Below are positions 11,704-24,035 of a stretch of 64,000 nt of DNA, one piece after another. The first letter of the stretch is position 1, and each line of letters opens with the position of its first letter. The stretch covers positions 3,258,501 to 3,322,500 of the forward strand of contig CP126192.1 in NCBI GenBank assembly GCA_030272155.1. The letters are read 5' to 3'. Position numbers and translations under genes: made by a program. The DNA comes from Tetradesmus obliquus. Its lineage: Eukaryota; Chlorophyta; Chlorophyceae; Sphaeropleales; Scenedesmaceae. The notes under the pieces were generated by a model. That model did not search any database. It was not told the origin of the DNA and worked only from the letters and a program-made list of their open reading frames with translations.

Positions 11704-12769
11704 ATGGCATCGTTGCCTGTAGATCGTGTAGCTGACAAAATCAGAGACAGCGTATATACAAGTAGAGTAACTCTAATAATCGGGAGAACCGGATGGTTGG
11801 TTGCCGCTGGCACTAGTGTGTGTCTTCTGGAACGGCTCATGCCTAGTTTCAACCAGTGCAGCCACCCGCATGCAGCTCACATGAACAGTCACGCAGGATT
11901 GCAGCGCAAAAGCTTGTCACGCTGGTATTATTTTTGCTGAGATTGCAAGCTGCAGCAGCAGAGGAGCTGCAACCCCAGCAGCAGCGCCATCACCACTACC
12001 AGCAGCAGCAGCAGCAGCAGCAGCAAGACCTACTCAACCACCACCGCCACCATGACAGCAGCAGTGACACATTCACTCTGCTGGCATCCTTTATTTAGCC
12101 CACAACTCAAGGCTGCCCCTTGCCCTGGCCTGCAACCGCCTTGCCAGCACTCCCCACTCTGCATCCCCATCAACCAGCACACCCTGCATGTGTCTCTCCC
12201 TGCCCCTGCAGCGGCAAGAGCTCGCGCGTGCCGCAGCTGCTGCAGCAGGAGCTGGCCGGCCCCATCCTGTGCACGCAGCCGCGCCGCCTGGCCGTGGTGG
12301 CCATAGCACGCCACGTGGCGGAGCTGACTGGCGCAGAGCTGGGCAGGGGTGTGGGCTTCCGCATCGGGCAGAAGAGCGTGGCCAGCAGCAGCACCAAGAT
12401 CCTGTTCACTACAGCCGGCCTGCTGCTGGAGGAGCTGAGGGCCAATGTGAGTGGGGAGGAGATGCGGCAATAGCTTTTTTTGCCAGCCATGCCAGGCAAG
12501 TAGCAGCTGGGGTTGTGTTGTGTACGCGCAACAGCAGCAACGGCGGCAGCTGGTGGCAGTCAATTGTTGCCTCGGCACCCTTTGAGCCATGACCAAGCAC
12601 TCAGCAGCTGTTGCTGCTGCTGCTGCTGCAGGGTGCTGCCGCGCTGCGGCGCTACAGCTGCCTCATCATCGACGAGCTGCACGAGCGCTCCGTGGAAAAC
12701 GACCTGCTGCTGGCCTGCCTGCACGCCATGATGGTGCCGGGCGCGGCAGCAGCAGCAGCAGCAGCAGGC

Positions 12770-12801
<32 letters not shown>

Positions 12802-13186
12802 GGGCCCTGCTGAGCTGCCCAGCCTGAAGCTGGTGCTGATGAGCGCAACAGCAAATGTGGAGCGGTACAAGTGAGAGGCGGGCAGCTGGGGCGGGGTGTG
12901 GCTAGTGTGATGCAGCGGCGAGGTGGCGTCAGGCAGGCAAGGTCTGCAGTGTGGTAGGCAAAGACAGGAAGCAGCCGCACTTGCTAGGGCCTGTTTGCCT
13001 TCTGGGCACTGCTGTGCTTGCAGGGAAGTGCAGGCAGCATGAACAGCAGGGCCCGTGCAAGGTAATTAGCGCCTGTGCTTTGCACGAGCGACAAAGCTTG
13101 AGTGCGTGCTGTCTCCGGCTGTTCCGGCAAGCAGCGCAGCGGCATCGCACGTGGTACTGTTGTCCTTGCCGCAGCCCACAATCACC

Positions 13187-13220
<34 letters not shown>

Positions 13221-16200
13221 CAGGCAGTACTTCAAGCTGCCTGGGGAGCACGTGAGCCTCATACAGTGCGACCTGGCGGCACGCATGGCCAGCGCCATTG
13301 GGCAGTGGCTGGAGACAGTCAAAGTGAGGGGAGGGAGCCTCCTGCGTGCAACATCTCAGTTGTAAGGAAGAGAGGATCTGCGGCTCGCTGGATCCTTAAT
13401 GTTTGCATGGGCTGCCTGTGCCACTTCTGCCACTTGTCAAGGGGGCGTATGAGGACCAAGTGACGCCGTGAGATGCTGGAGAAGCAGCAGCTTGTTGAGA
13501 ACGGCCTGCATGTTGCGCATGTCACAACATGCCAGGCCTGGCGCTTGGTGCTGTGGATAGCCAGCGTTTTGCTAGCAGCAAGGGTGCTGCAGCGGGGCAC
13601 AGGTGGTGTGGCTTCTGCTGGGGCCGCGTGCAGGAAGGGTAAGGCAGCCGTGCTTGCAATGAGCATGCTGCTGCTGCTCCTGGCGCCGCTGCTGCTGCTG
13701 CTGCAGGTGGTGTACCTGGAGAGTGTGGTGGCCAAGCTGCTGGCTGGGCACCGCAACAGCAGCCAGCACAGCCAGGTGCTGGCGCAGCACAAGGCGGGGG
13801 CCATCACCCCACAGACACAGGTGAGGCAACGAGGCGATGCACGCGCTGTTGCGGTTTGTTTTGGCATGACTAGGCGTGATGGCTGCTAGCCATGTAGTCC
13901 GTGCCCAGTGTACAGGTAGCTGTGTGGGTGTTTTCTTCAGTCATACATAGTTTGCTGACTGCAAGCAAGAGCGTGTGAACAGCGGCGTGCACACCATGAC
14001 ACGTGTGGCACGTTGCTCGAGCATGGTTAGCAGGCGATCCTTAAGCCACCAGCGCAAGAACAGTGCGGGTGCAGCCTTCCAGCAAGGTTACACAATGTGC
14101 ACCATGAAGTTCCACAAGAGCACGTGACACGACTGAAGCTTGGCTGCCAGCATCACAACCGTGAGCCAAACACAAAATCTCTCACACAAGCATGCAGGAG
14201 CAACCAGGCATGAATGCTGGGATGCTGCACACTACATCACCGCATGCATGGCACGCGCTCAAAGCCACTAGTAGTTACTACAGCACTCAGCCGTCCAGCC
14301 GGTAGGCGTGCACCACATGGTACTGCTCAGCCGTGCCTGCCTGCTCCCGCGAGTTCAGGTGCAGCAGGTACAGCGTGGCGCCCTCAGGGTCCCAGGCTGC
14401 CCCGCTCACTCTGCGCAGTGCGCCGCTGTATGTGTCCTGGCTGGGGCCAGTGGCTGGGTAGGCCACAGGCACAACCTCCCTGGGGGCCACCTGCATGCAC
14501 ACAGAATGACGTTCAAATAACAAATAACAAATCAACTTGCAGCAGTGTTAATGGCATTTGTGGCAATGAGTTGCTTGAACAACGCAAAAATAAACGCAAG
14601 CTTCTGCCCCACCCACAAGAGTGCTTGGCTGCGAGAGGCAACGAGATGCATCAGGGTAGCCCACACAGCACCTCCATCAGCCGATGCAGAGACTGCGCGC
14701 CCTCCATGAGTGTCCCAGCACGTGATGCAAGCACACGCAATGCAAGCAAACACGCCTCCCTCCCCTGTTGATTACGTACGTCACCCCCACAAGTAACACA
14801 CAACACACAGCCGCTCACCTGCCAGGGCTTGCGGCTGCCATTCGCAACAGCCACCAAATCCATTGGGTCATACAGCAGCCAGTGCGCCTGACTCGACTCC
14901 GCCGTGATGGTGTTGCCCTGCCCTGCATCCTCATACGCAACCCGCCCCTGGTTCAGCTGTGCAAAGAACAGCAGCGCATGGCGGCTGCCAGTGTCGATCC
15001 ACACCGCGCCGCCCTCAATGCTGTCCCCGGGGGCCCAGTAGCCCCTGCTGCTGCTAGCGTTGCGGCCCCAGTCCAGCGGCGGAGCGATCCAGTAGTCCCT
15101 AGGCCGCCAGCCGAAGCGCTCAAAGTAGCCATTCGTTGCGGCGTGGCTGAGCAGCGTCACTGCGTCACGCAGCGGCGCTGTATCTGGCGCCGCGTCAACG
15201 CTGTTGTCGTCTGTTATTTCGTGTACGGCCGCCAGCGCAGGCCCCATGCTGCCTGGCCCTATGATGCTGTAGTAGCCTCCAAAGCCCAGCCCCAGGCTGC
15301 GGCCGCCCAGATATGCATCAGCAAACCAGCGGGGGATCTGCAGGCTGCCGCCACGCACCTGCAGCGCAGCACGCCGCACAGCAGCAGGCGCAGGTGTCAT
15401 GCTGACTATTGAGTGTGCAGACTGCCAGGTCAAGATATCGCAGCGAGTGCAGCTGCCCACTGCGCTAAGCTGGAGTGTCTTGGCGTCCAGAGATCACGAA
15501 TGAACCACTGGCAGCAGCACAGCAGCCGCACCTTTTGTGAGTGCAGGGTGCAGCCTGGTGCGTTGCAGTTGCTGCCGGCTGTGCTGACGCTCCAGGGGCC
15601 CTTGGCGGTGATGCTGCTGCTGCTGCTGCTGTTGCTCAGCAGGGTGTAGCCCAGCACGGGGTCATTCCTGGCAGCTGCACAGACACAGGCGGGCAGGGGT
15701 ACAATGCAGAGCGTTATAAGCATACCATGATACACAGCAGCAGTGGACACACAGCATGGTGCTTCTGAGAGGCTTGGCAGGCAGCAGCATAACCAAACAG
15801 GCATGCGCCTAAGTAGGTGCAAAGCTGCAGGGATGTTCAACGCCATAGCCTCCACACATGATCTTGCGTGCTTGAGCCTACCAGCATTGTACACGTCCCC
15901 AAAGCTCCAGTAGAGCCTGCCACGTGCCGCGTCATAGCGCAGGCCGTGTGTCCAGACTGCATATGCGCCATCGATGCGCCGCCGGCCGCCATACAGGTCG
16001 CTGCAGCTGCCTGTGGCAGTGGCTGTGGGCCACTCACCCGCCACAGTGCTGAGCTCAGGGGGCATGGTCACCTCATAGATGCGGCTGCCGCCATCTGTGC
16101 TGACTGAGCTGTCTACGGTGCTGGTAGTGGAATAGAAGTGTATGGCGTCACCCACCCTGTGCAATGCCAAGCCACCTGCAGCAGCAATTGAAGGTCCAGT

Positions 16201-19200
16201 CAGCATTCTACAAGCAAAAGGCAGTGCCTGAGAAGGTCCGGTGGCTCATTGGCGTGTGCTGCAATATAGCTGACATCGCGCAGCAGCAGCAGCGTTGCAG
16301 CACAGCTTCACAGCTGTGGCTTCTGCTGGCTAAGCTGCGTGCACAGGCAGTGGCCAGTCTGAGGACACACATGGAGGCGCTGCAGCATGCAGCGCCGTGC
16401 AGCAGGCATCACCTGAGGCGTATGCCGTGGTCTGGCCGCATGCAGCAGCAGGCAGGGCAAAGCCACCGAGGTACTTGAAGTCACTGACCCGCAGCAGGCT
16501 GCGCGGCACGCCAGGGCTGGGGCTGGGGCTAGGCGGCAAAGACGGTGATGGTGAGGGTGGTGGTGAGGGTGGTGGCGAGGTGGCAGGCCTGCCAGGCACT
16601 GCTGCTGTGATGTTGCCTGCAGCCTGCTTGTTGGCTCCTGCAAGGGCGCCCACATGTTAGGGGCGGAGGCACAGCAGGTGTGGGCAGGTGTTGGACCTGG
16701 ACACCAGGCCGTCGGACGGCTGCACTTGCTGCTGTAGATCAGCATGCCCGCCATTTGTCTTGACGTAACGCATGCGGCTGCAACGCTGCACCCCAGAGGC
16801 AAAGCGCAGCAACCGCTGCTGCTTGCTTGGCCATCCACCCACTCGGCCACTGGCATGGATGTGGTTGTGGTGCTGATGCTGATGCTGATATGCACCAGGG
16901 CTTGTGCTGCGTGACAGGCACCAGGCTGCCAGCCATGCGAGGCGGCACCAACACTTGTGCTACTCACCGGATGCTGTGATGGGCTTGCTGCTGCTGGAGA
17001 ACACGAGGCAGGTGCTGGGCAGTCTGCTGCAGCGCAGGCCTCCTGCTGCGCCGCCTGCATTGCCTGCTGCCACCAGGGCATCTCTGGCAGCTGCTAGGGC
17101 TGTCCTGCTGCTGCCACGCAAGCGCAAGCCGCTGATGAGGCAGGCGTGTGTGCCGCCTTGCGTGTCCTGCGAGCATACCATCAGCACGAGTGCGGATCAG
17201 CCTGAGGGCGGCAGCTCTGCGGCAACGCGCATGCTTCTCCAGCTCAGCATGGGCAGTTTGAAAAATGCTATGTGTGTGTGAGTCTGTTAGCCAGTTGAAA
17301 TTATAAATGTGTCACAATCAGCTCACATTGACTACCTGGCAGGTGTGCCTGGTGATGCGCGTGAGCAGCACGCCTGGCTGCTGCTCAGCGTCCCGCCGTG
17401 CTGCCTCAGCCACTGTCAGTGCAAAGTCTGCTGGCAGCGCCGAGCATGCTCCTGCAGTGGTGACTGCCAGCGACATGTGCACTGACACCCATGGAGGAAG
17501 TTCTGCAGCTGAGGCGAGGATGGGCAGCAGCAGCTGCAGGAGCAGCAGCACTGCTACAAGCTGTTGCTGCCGTTTTGCCGCTGGCACATGAAGGCGCCGT
17601 CGTTTTGGCCCGTTGTCGAACTTCGTATAATATGCCATTGATTAGCCAGTTTTGGGGCTTCGTGCCGCCTTGTCGGTGTCTCTCGGGGGTCCCGTAATCA
17701 TAGCCTGAAGTTCATGCTGCCGTTGCTTCAAGCACCTGCTGCTATCAGGGGCGTTTCGCATCGTCCTTGTACCACCGTAGAACGGTTGTCGAACTGCTCG
17801 TTGAAACGCTGCAGCGTCGACGTAGCATCGCCCTTAGGTCTGCACGTCTACTGCTGCCTGTGCAAGTTGCAGTGCTGCTCTGAAAACAGTTGATTATACA
17901 ACCAGGTTACAGGTCTGACATGTAAGCACTCTCACGTATGGGAAAAACCACCATTGCTGAAGCGCGCTGAACTACTGAACCACTGACAACTACCTGGCAC
18001 AACGGACACGCCCGCCTGCACATCTGCTTTTCAACACCCCCTCGCTGCATGCAGGTGGGCCTGCCCATGCTGATGCTGGTGCGGGACGTCGTGGTGCAGC
18101 TGCACAGAGAAGAGGACGACGCAGACGCGGTGATTCTTGTGTTTCTGCCCACCTACAAAACATTGGAGCTGCTGCATAGGCTGCTGCTGGAGCTGGCGCA
18201 GCAGAAAACAGCAGAAGGAGATTACGCAGCCAGGTGCGGCAGGCTTGCCCGACTGTGTAAGCTCATGGCAGATAGCGACGCCAATGTTTCCTGCAGCACT
18301 TCAAAGTGTGCATGATCTGCTGGGAGTTGCTGCAGTTGGGGGCAGCAAAGTGTTGTAGATTCTCCCAGCGTGCCAAACAGCACACTTTTACCACCACCTG
18401 CTCCAGACATTGCTCAGTTTCTTTCCTGCTGATGTGCTTGTTGCTGCCCCCGCTGCTGCCGCTGCTGCCGCAGCCTGCAGCTGTTCCCGCTGCACTCCTC
18501 TGTGGACATTGACGAGGCCATGGCCAGCATGCAGCAGGCCGTGGCGCCCGGCAGCAGGAAGGTCATCCTGGCCACCAATGTGGCAGGTGGGCAACAGCAC
18601 ATGGCAGCACAGCGCTGATGTGCATGACGTCTGACTGCCTTCTCCCTTGTTTGCTGAGTCGCATGCTTGCAGCTGGGAGCTGTTTTGCTAGGCGGGCTGA
18701 TAGCGTGCCCTGCAGCAGTGACAGCTGCGCCACATGACGCTGTGCTGCTGCCCTGCAGAGAGCAGCGTGACCATCCCACATGTGAAGCATGTCATCGATG
18801 CCTGCACCACAAACCAGGTGCGTTACTGGGCTGCTGCGCGCGTTGTGAAGGAGGCGCAGGCCGGGTGGTCTCAGGTGGCACAGCAGTTGGCAGCACGCTC
18901 GGCAGCGTTGGTGGCGATATGCAGCAGAACATGCAGCATCCTATCGACTGCGTGAATGTGGTATGCTGCGGCACCAGCACGTGCTCTACACCACACCTGA
19001 CACCATCATAACTTGTGTTTGCTGCTCAGACATTGCTCATGCATTGCTGCTGCTACTGCTACTGCTGCTACTGCTGCTGCTGCTGCTGCTCTCTGCAGGT
19101 GTACTGGGACGCCGCCTCCTGCCGCGAGAGGGCGCAGGTGGTGTGGGCCAGCCAGTCTGCTGCTGAACAGCGCGCGGGGCGCACCGGCAGGACCTGCGCG

Positions 19201-22200
19201 GGCACCTGCTACCGCCTGATGCCCCGCGCTGCCTTCCTCAAGTTGGACAGGTAAGGGAGCAGCAGCTGCGCAGCATCTTTGCACCAAGCGCGAATGTAGT
19301 GTGCCTGCCGCTGTGACGCAGATGATGACTGTAGACCCTGCCCCGCCAACTGACTAGCAGCCTCGCCCCACACCCTGCCTGGCATGTCTAACGCTGCCTC
19401 CTCCGCCGCCTGCCGCAGGTTTGACTGCTCCTCGCTGACGCTGCGCAGCCTGCGGCGCGAGGTGCTCAGCCTGCTCAGCGCAGCCAGCAGGGCCATGGCA
19501 GACCCCGCGGCGCTGCTGGCACAGGCGCTGGACGCGCCACAGGCGGCCGTGGTGGCTGCTGCCCTGGAGTACCTGCAGCAGGTGGGGCGGGGGGCTGCAG
19601 CGCTGGTGCAGATGTATTGCAGCCTGCTCCTGCAGAGACAGTGCACGTGTTTGTGCTGCTGTTGTGTGCTGCTTGCAGCGGCTAGCAATGCAGGGTGCAG
19701 GCACGCGCGGCAACTGCAACTAGCAGCAGCAGCAGCAGCATCATGAGTGTGGCATTGTTAGTCGATGTGCAGGCCTTTGCACCGGAAGCAACAGTCCTGT
19801 TAGCATGCCATGCACGCATCCGTGGTGTCCTGCCACTACTGCACAGCAGCCAGCACACCAGCAGCAGCTGCTAGCCTCGCAACAACAGCAGAGGCATTGT
19901 GCCACTATGCAACACACCTGCCGTGCATATGCCATTATGGGTTGTTGCTTTTCACGTACAGGTGGGCCTTGCTGCGCCCAATGCCAAGGGCCGGCTGGAG
20001 CCCAGCCGCACAGGCGCGTTCATCGCCGCGCTGCCGCTATCCCTAGAGTCCTCGCTGCTGCTGGTTTGTGGCGGCCTGGCGGGGCACGCCTGGGAGGCCT
20101 GCCTGCTGGCAGCACTCATGAACGCCACGCCATACCCCATCCAGCAGCCATTTGGATCCGCCGTCATGAAGTATGTGACGCTGTATTACTACGGCCCTGA
20201 CAGCCAGGGGGCTGCAGGGGGTGCTGCTGCAGCTGTGGAAGCTGGCCTGATGCAGCCTGACAGCGCAGCCGCAGCAGCAGGTGTGTTTGGGTACGACGTC
20301 AGCAGCAGCAGCGGCCGGCAGGGTGTTGATCGGACCGTGCAGCTGCTGGCAAACCTGGCGGCGTTTGAGGCGTGGCAGCAGCAGTGGTGTGATGTGCAGC
20401 GCCTGAAGCAGCTGCTGCAGGTGGAGCCGCCACCTGGCAGCGGCAGCAGCAGCAACGGCGGCATAGCTGTAGGCACGGACAGGGCTGGCGCTGACGCTGC
20501 TGCTGACGCCCGCAGCGTGCTGTCGAGTGCTGCTGCTGCCATTGTGAGTGATGCTGAGGCGGCCTGGTGCCGCCAGCACCACCTGCTGCCTGCCAGCCTA
20601 CGGCACGTGCAGGACACGCTGGCCATTATCGTCTCAGGTGGGTGTTCATAGGGTGATTACAATCACATGTAAGCATTCCAGCGAGAAGCAGTCGGCATAT
20701 GACGCAGCCGAAGGAGGGTGTGGGTGCGTGTGTGGTGATGGTGGGGTGGGTGGGGGGTGCTGCTGGCCGGCAGCTACTCGCATGTTGATTGACACCCAAC
20801 TAGCAGGGTAGCATGGAAGTGCTTGCTGCTCTGTGCCAGAGGTGCCAACACCTGTGCACGCGCATTGCCACCCACCAATTCCCATTGGGGTTCTCACCCA
20901 CACAGCAAACAAGCGTGATTGCACATGTGGCTGACAGGCTGGCTGTGCCTGCTGCTGGCCTGCAGCGCTGCACACATTCCGCCCCAGCTTCATCCACAGG
21001 GCCCCAGGGCCACCAGAATACTACCGCAGGCAGCAGGTGCGCGGCACAGAATTACATGCAGCTTTGGGGCCTACTGCCGAACAGCCTCGAGCGGATCAAC
21101 CACGGATGCATCAATGCTTGTCTGTGTGTATGCTGCCTTGCGCAGTCCTTGGTCCAAGAGCCTTCCGCGGCGCGAGTGCATTCATGTGCACACAGCCGAG
21201 TAGTACCTAATGGCTGGCTGAGGAGGCACAAACACATGCGCTGGCAATTGCTGAGCCGCGCGCCCTGCCGTGTCATTGCTGCGTGCTGCTTGCTGCTGCG
21301 CACAGGCCAGCCACACCTGCCGGCTGCTGCCTGCCCAGCCAGGCAGCGTGCTGGAGGGCGCCTGCAGCTGCCAGGGCCTGGCCATGCCCAGCATGCACAG
21401 CTACAGCAAGCACAGCCAGCTGCTGCAGCTGCTGGGGCAGGTGAGCCCTAGGGTGGGCGCACATGCATGCATGTATGTGGCGTGCAGGTTGATGCATGTG
21501 CACTCACACAATTTGGTACGTGCAGCAGGTGGCAGGCAGTCCTGGGCTGCTAGTAGCGCTCTGTGTGCGCTGCAGTCATTCTGTAACTGGCAAATTGCGT
21601 CTACTGCCTGCGCTGACGCAGGCCTTCCAGGCAGGCACAGCAGCTGCAGATGCTCAGCTGCTGCAGCTGCAGGACAGCAGCAGCAGCAGCAGCAATGCGT
21701 GGCATAGCAACGGAGCCTCAGCAGGGCGAGGTATAGTCAGCGAGTTTGGCTTGATAGAGGTAGATGTAGATGCAGATGGTGATCAGGAAGAAGCCTATCT
21801 GTCAGCAGCAGAGCAGCAGCAGGAAGCAGCAGACGATGCCACACCTGTGTGCAAGTTCTTCATGAGCAGCAGCGGCTGCAGGTTTGGATCGCAGTGCAAC
21901 TTTAGGCATGCGCGGCCCACCTGCCGCTTCTTCCTGTCGCGCAGCGGGTGCATGTATGGTGCAGCTTGCAGATTCCTGCACCACACGCCCGACGTCAGAG
22001 GCATCAGCATCAGCAGCAGTAGCAAGAGCCTAGGTACAGACACCTCTAGAACAGTAGACGACAGGCAGCCGCAGCAAGGGTTGACCTTTGACTGGAGCAG
22101 CAGCAAAGCAGCAGGCATGCCGGCAGCATACGAGGCAGAACTCGTCAACAACAGCAGCAGCAGCAGCAGTGATGGGCTGATACTGCTGCTAGGGGAAGGA

Positions 22201-24035
22201 GACTTCAGCTTCACTGCTGCATTGCTGAAGCGGCGCGCTGCAGCGCAGCCTGATCAGCCGGCGGCCTCCCTGGGCTGCGCCATCATCGCCACGAGCTATG
22301 AGCAGCGGCAGGGGCTGGGCCGCATCTACCCAGGCAGGGCGCTGGAGGCGCGGCTGCAGCGCTGGAGGCGGCAGGTGACCAGACTGCTGTGAAGCACCAT
22401 GAGGTTATGAAGCGATGCATTGGTGCTGTGTAGCATATATCAGTCCCCGGGTCGGCTCTCGCCAAGGTGTTGAACATCGATATGCAGGCCGGGTGAAGGG
22501 CATGTGCAATGCTGCTGGCGGGTGCCAGCTGTGTGCCGCATGCCCACACACGCACCTGCCCCTGCCCAGATACAACATGTGCTGCGTTCTTGTGTCTGGT
22601 CTGTGATGATCCGCTGTGTGCGCTGCGCAGGTGTGGAGCTGCGCTACGATGTTGCACTGCTGCTGCACCAATCCCTGGCTGTAACACCGGCATGCTGTGT
22701 TGGTTTGTCTGTTCTGCCGTGCTGTGCTGTGCTATGCTGTGCTGCGTGCTGCGTGCTGCTCAGGCGTGGAGCTGCGCTACGGCGTTGACGCCACGCAGCT
22801 GTACCAGGGCCTAGAGGGCATCACCATGAGCAGCGTGCAGCACCTGGTGTGGAACTTCCCCCTGGCCGTCAGTGCAGAAGCAGCAGCAGCATCAGCCGGC
22901 CTAAGCGCTGCGCAGGCTGCCAAGCTGCTGGGGGCTGATGATGAGGCCAACAGGCAGCTGATGGGCCGCTTCCTGGCTGGCGTGGCGCGCCAGATGGCAG
23001 CATGGCAGCCAAACATGAAGGTGAGCAGCGGCCAGTGACGCACTGCGAATCAGGCATAGGGGACACGATGGTGTTGCTGAGAAGCGAACGGCCTATCTTG
23101 AACGGGGTTGCTGGAGATGTTTGCCGCTGCTCCTGCAAGCGTACAGACAGGCCTGCTTGTGGTGCTGTCCTGGCACATCGCTGCAATGATTGCACCACCT
23201 ATGCTGCCGGAGTCGCGCATGTGCTGACTGCTGCCCCTGTTGCCGCTGCTGCCGCTGCAGCTGCACATCGCGCTGTGCCTGGATCAGTATGGCCGCTGGG
23301 GCATGGACGGCCTGGCACGCTCATGCTTCCTGTTCCTGCAGCAGTCGCGGCAGATACACCTGGCTGACTGGCCAGGCTACACACCACGCAGGTGGGAGCA
23401 GCAGGCTGCTGCCTCTGCAGTGGCTTGATGCGTGTCTCAGTCGACCAGTCGTGCTGTGCGTACCTCCATTTGTCGCCCTTTTTTCAGGCTCCGCGATTAC
23501 AGCACACTCAGCAACGCGGCCCTGTTGCCGTTCCGCTTGTTTATGGCAAGTGAGCGGCCGACTATGCGCTGGTGTGTTGCATTGGCATGGTGACGAGCTG
23601 CTGGTGTGGCCTTGTGGCGTGCTGCTGCGCTGCAGGGGCTTGCTGGACGGCGCCTTTTCCACTGACAGGGCCGTGGTGTACACATTCGGCCTGGCGTTGC
23701 CGTCCGGCCACATCCCCAGCACGCCCAAGCTGCAGCAGGCGCTGCGCATCCTGGAGATGCGCCAGCTGCTGCAGCACGCGTGCAGCAAGGCGGGCGCAGC
23801 GGCAGCAGCCGAGCAGAGCCAGGCAGCTGCGGCAGCAAACGAGCAGAGCCAGGCAGCGGCTATAGCCAAGTCAACGCTAGCTAGCATTGACGCACTGTGC
23901 GCTCTGGTAGAGGCTAACACAGCGGTGGCAGGTGCTGGGCCGTTCACATTTGGAGGCAGCCACGACGTGGTTTTTACGCCTGGCAAGTGCACGGTGGCAA
24001 CGCGCCGATCAGCACGCCTGGCTAAAAAGAATTGA
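11704..24035 (+). CDS. DEAH-type RNA helicase with CCCH zinc fingers and BMT5-like tail (DExH8-like)
   Basis: Eighteen exons: 11704-11795, 12212-12446, 12632-12870, 13224-13323, 13707-13820, 18055-18233, 18474-18586, 18759-18817, 19099-19250, 19419-19581, 19962-20637, 20966-21036, 21306-21440, 21622-22374, 22764-23020, 23261-23391, 23488-23549 and 23636-24035. The Walker A motif GRTGCGKS is split by intron 1, which fixes the start at MASLPVDRVADKIRDS. Then follow TQPRR, the DELH box, SAT, the C-lobe (VILVFLPTYKTLE, ILATNVAESSVTIP) and QRAGRTGR. Exon 14 carries two CCCH fingers (CKFFMSSSGCRFGSQCNFRH; CRFFLSRSGCMYGAACRFLH) and LLLGEGDFSF, the DUF2431/BMT5-like methyltransferase signature; exon 15 has GVDAT. 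This order resembles plant At2g47680-type proteins. Ala-rich insertions interrupt the helicase core. As read, junctions 14/15 and 17/18 are out of frame by one base, so a micro-exon or sequence error is possible there. Intron 5 contains another gene. Confidence 0.85.
14287..17638 (-). CDS. Secreted or anchored protein with Ser-Pro linker, nested in a helicase intron (7 exons)
   Basis: Exons on the minus strand: 17638-17336, 17166-16968, 16637-16413, 16175-15882, 15674-15532, 15358-14819 and 14490-14287. All seven keep frame and total about 635 residues. Residues 29-46 (LVAVLLLLQLLLPILASA) after a basic N terminus form a signal peptide or signal anchor. Exon 3 has a PPPSPPPSPSP linker like those of algal hydroxyproline-rich wall proteins, followed by SDFKYLGGFALP. 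Downstream, repeated aromatic beta-rich stretches (DGAYAVWTHGLRYD, RLYWSFGDVYN, GAAWDPEGATLYLLHL) suggest a beta-propeller-like extracellular domain, but I do not recognise the family. The whole gene lies within intron 5 (13821-18054) of the helicase, on the opposite strand. Confidence 0.78.
22625..22658 (+). repeat. Echo of the 5' edge of helicase exon 15
   Basis: The sequence around the acceptor of exon 15 (CAG then GCGTGGAGCTGCGCTACG at 22764) is repeated 133 bp upstream as CAG then GTGTGGAGCTGCGCTACG at 22631. Both copies keep an AG acceptor. The upstream copy soon diverges and does not continue the GVDAT motif, so it is treated as a decoy. Confidence 0.8.

Noticed and set aside
11379..11852. 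157-codon minus-strand frame upstream of the helicase
   Set aside because: Overlaps helicase exon 1, which is supported by the split Walker A motif; no recognisable features.
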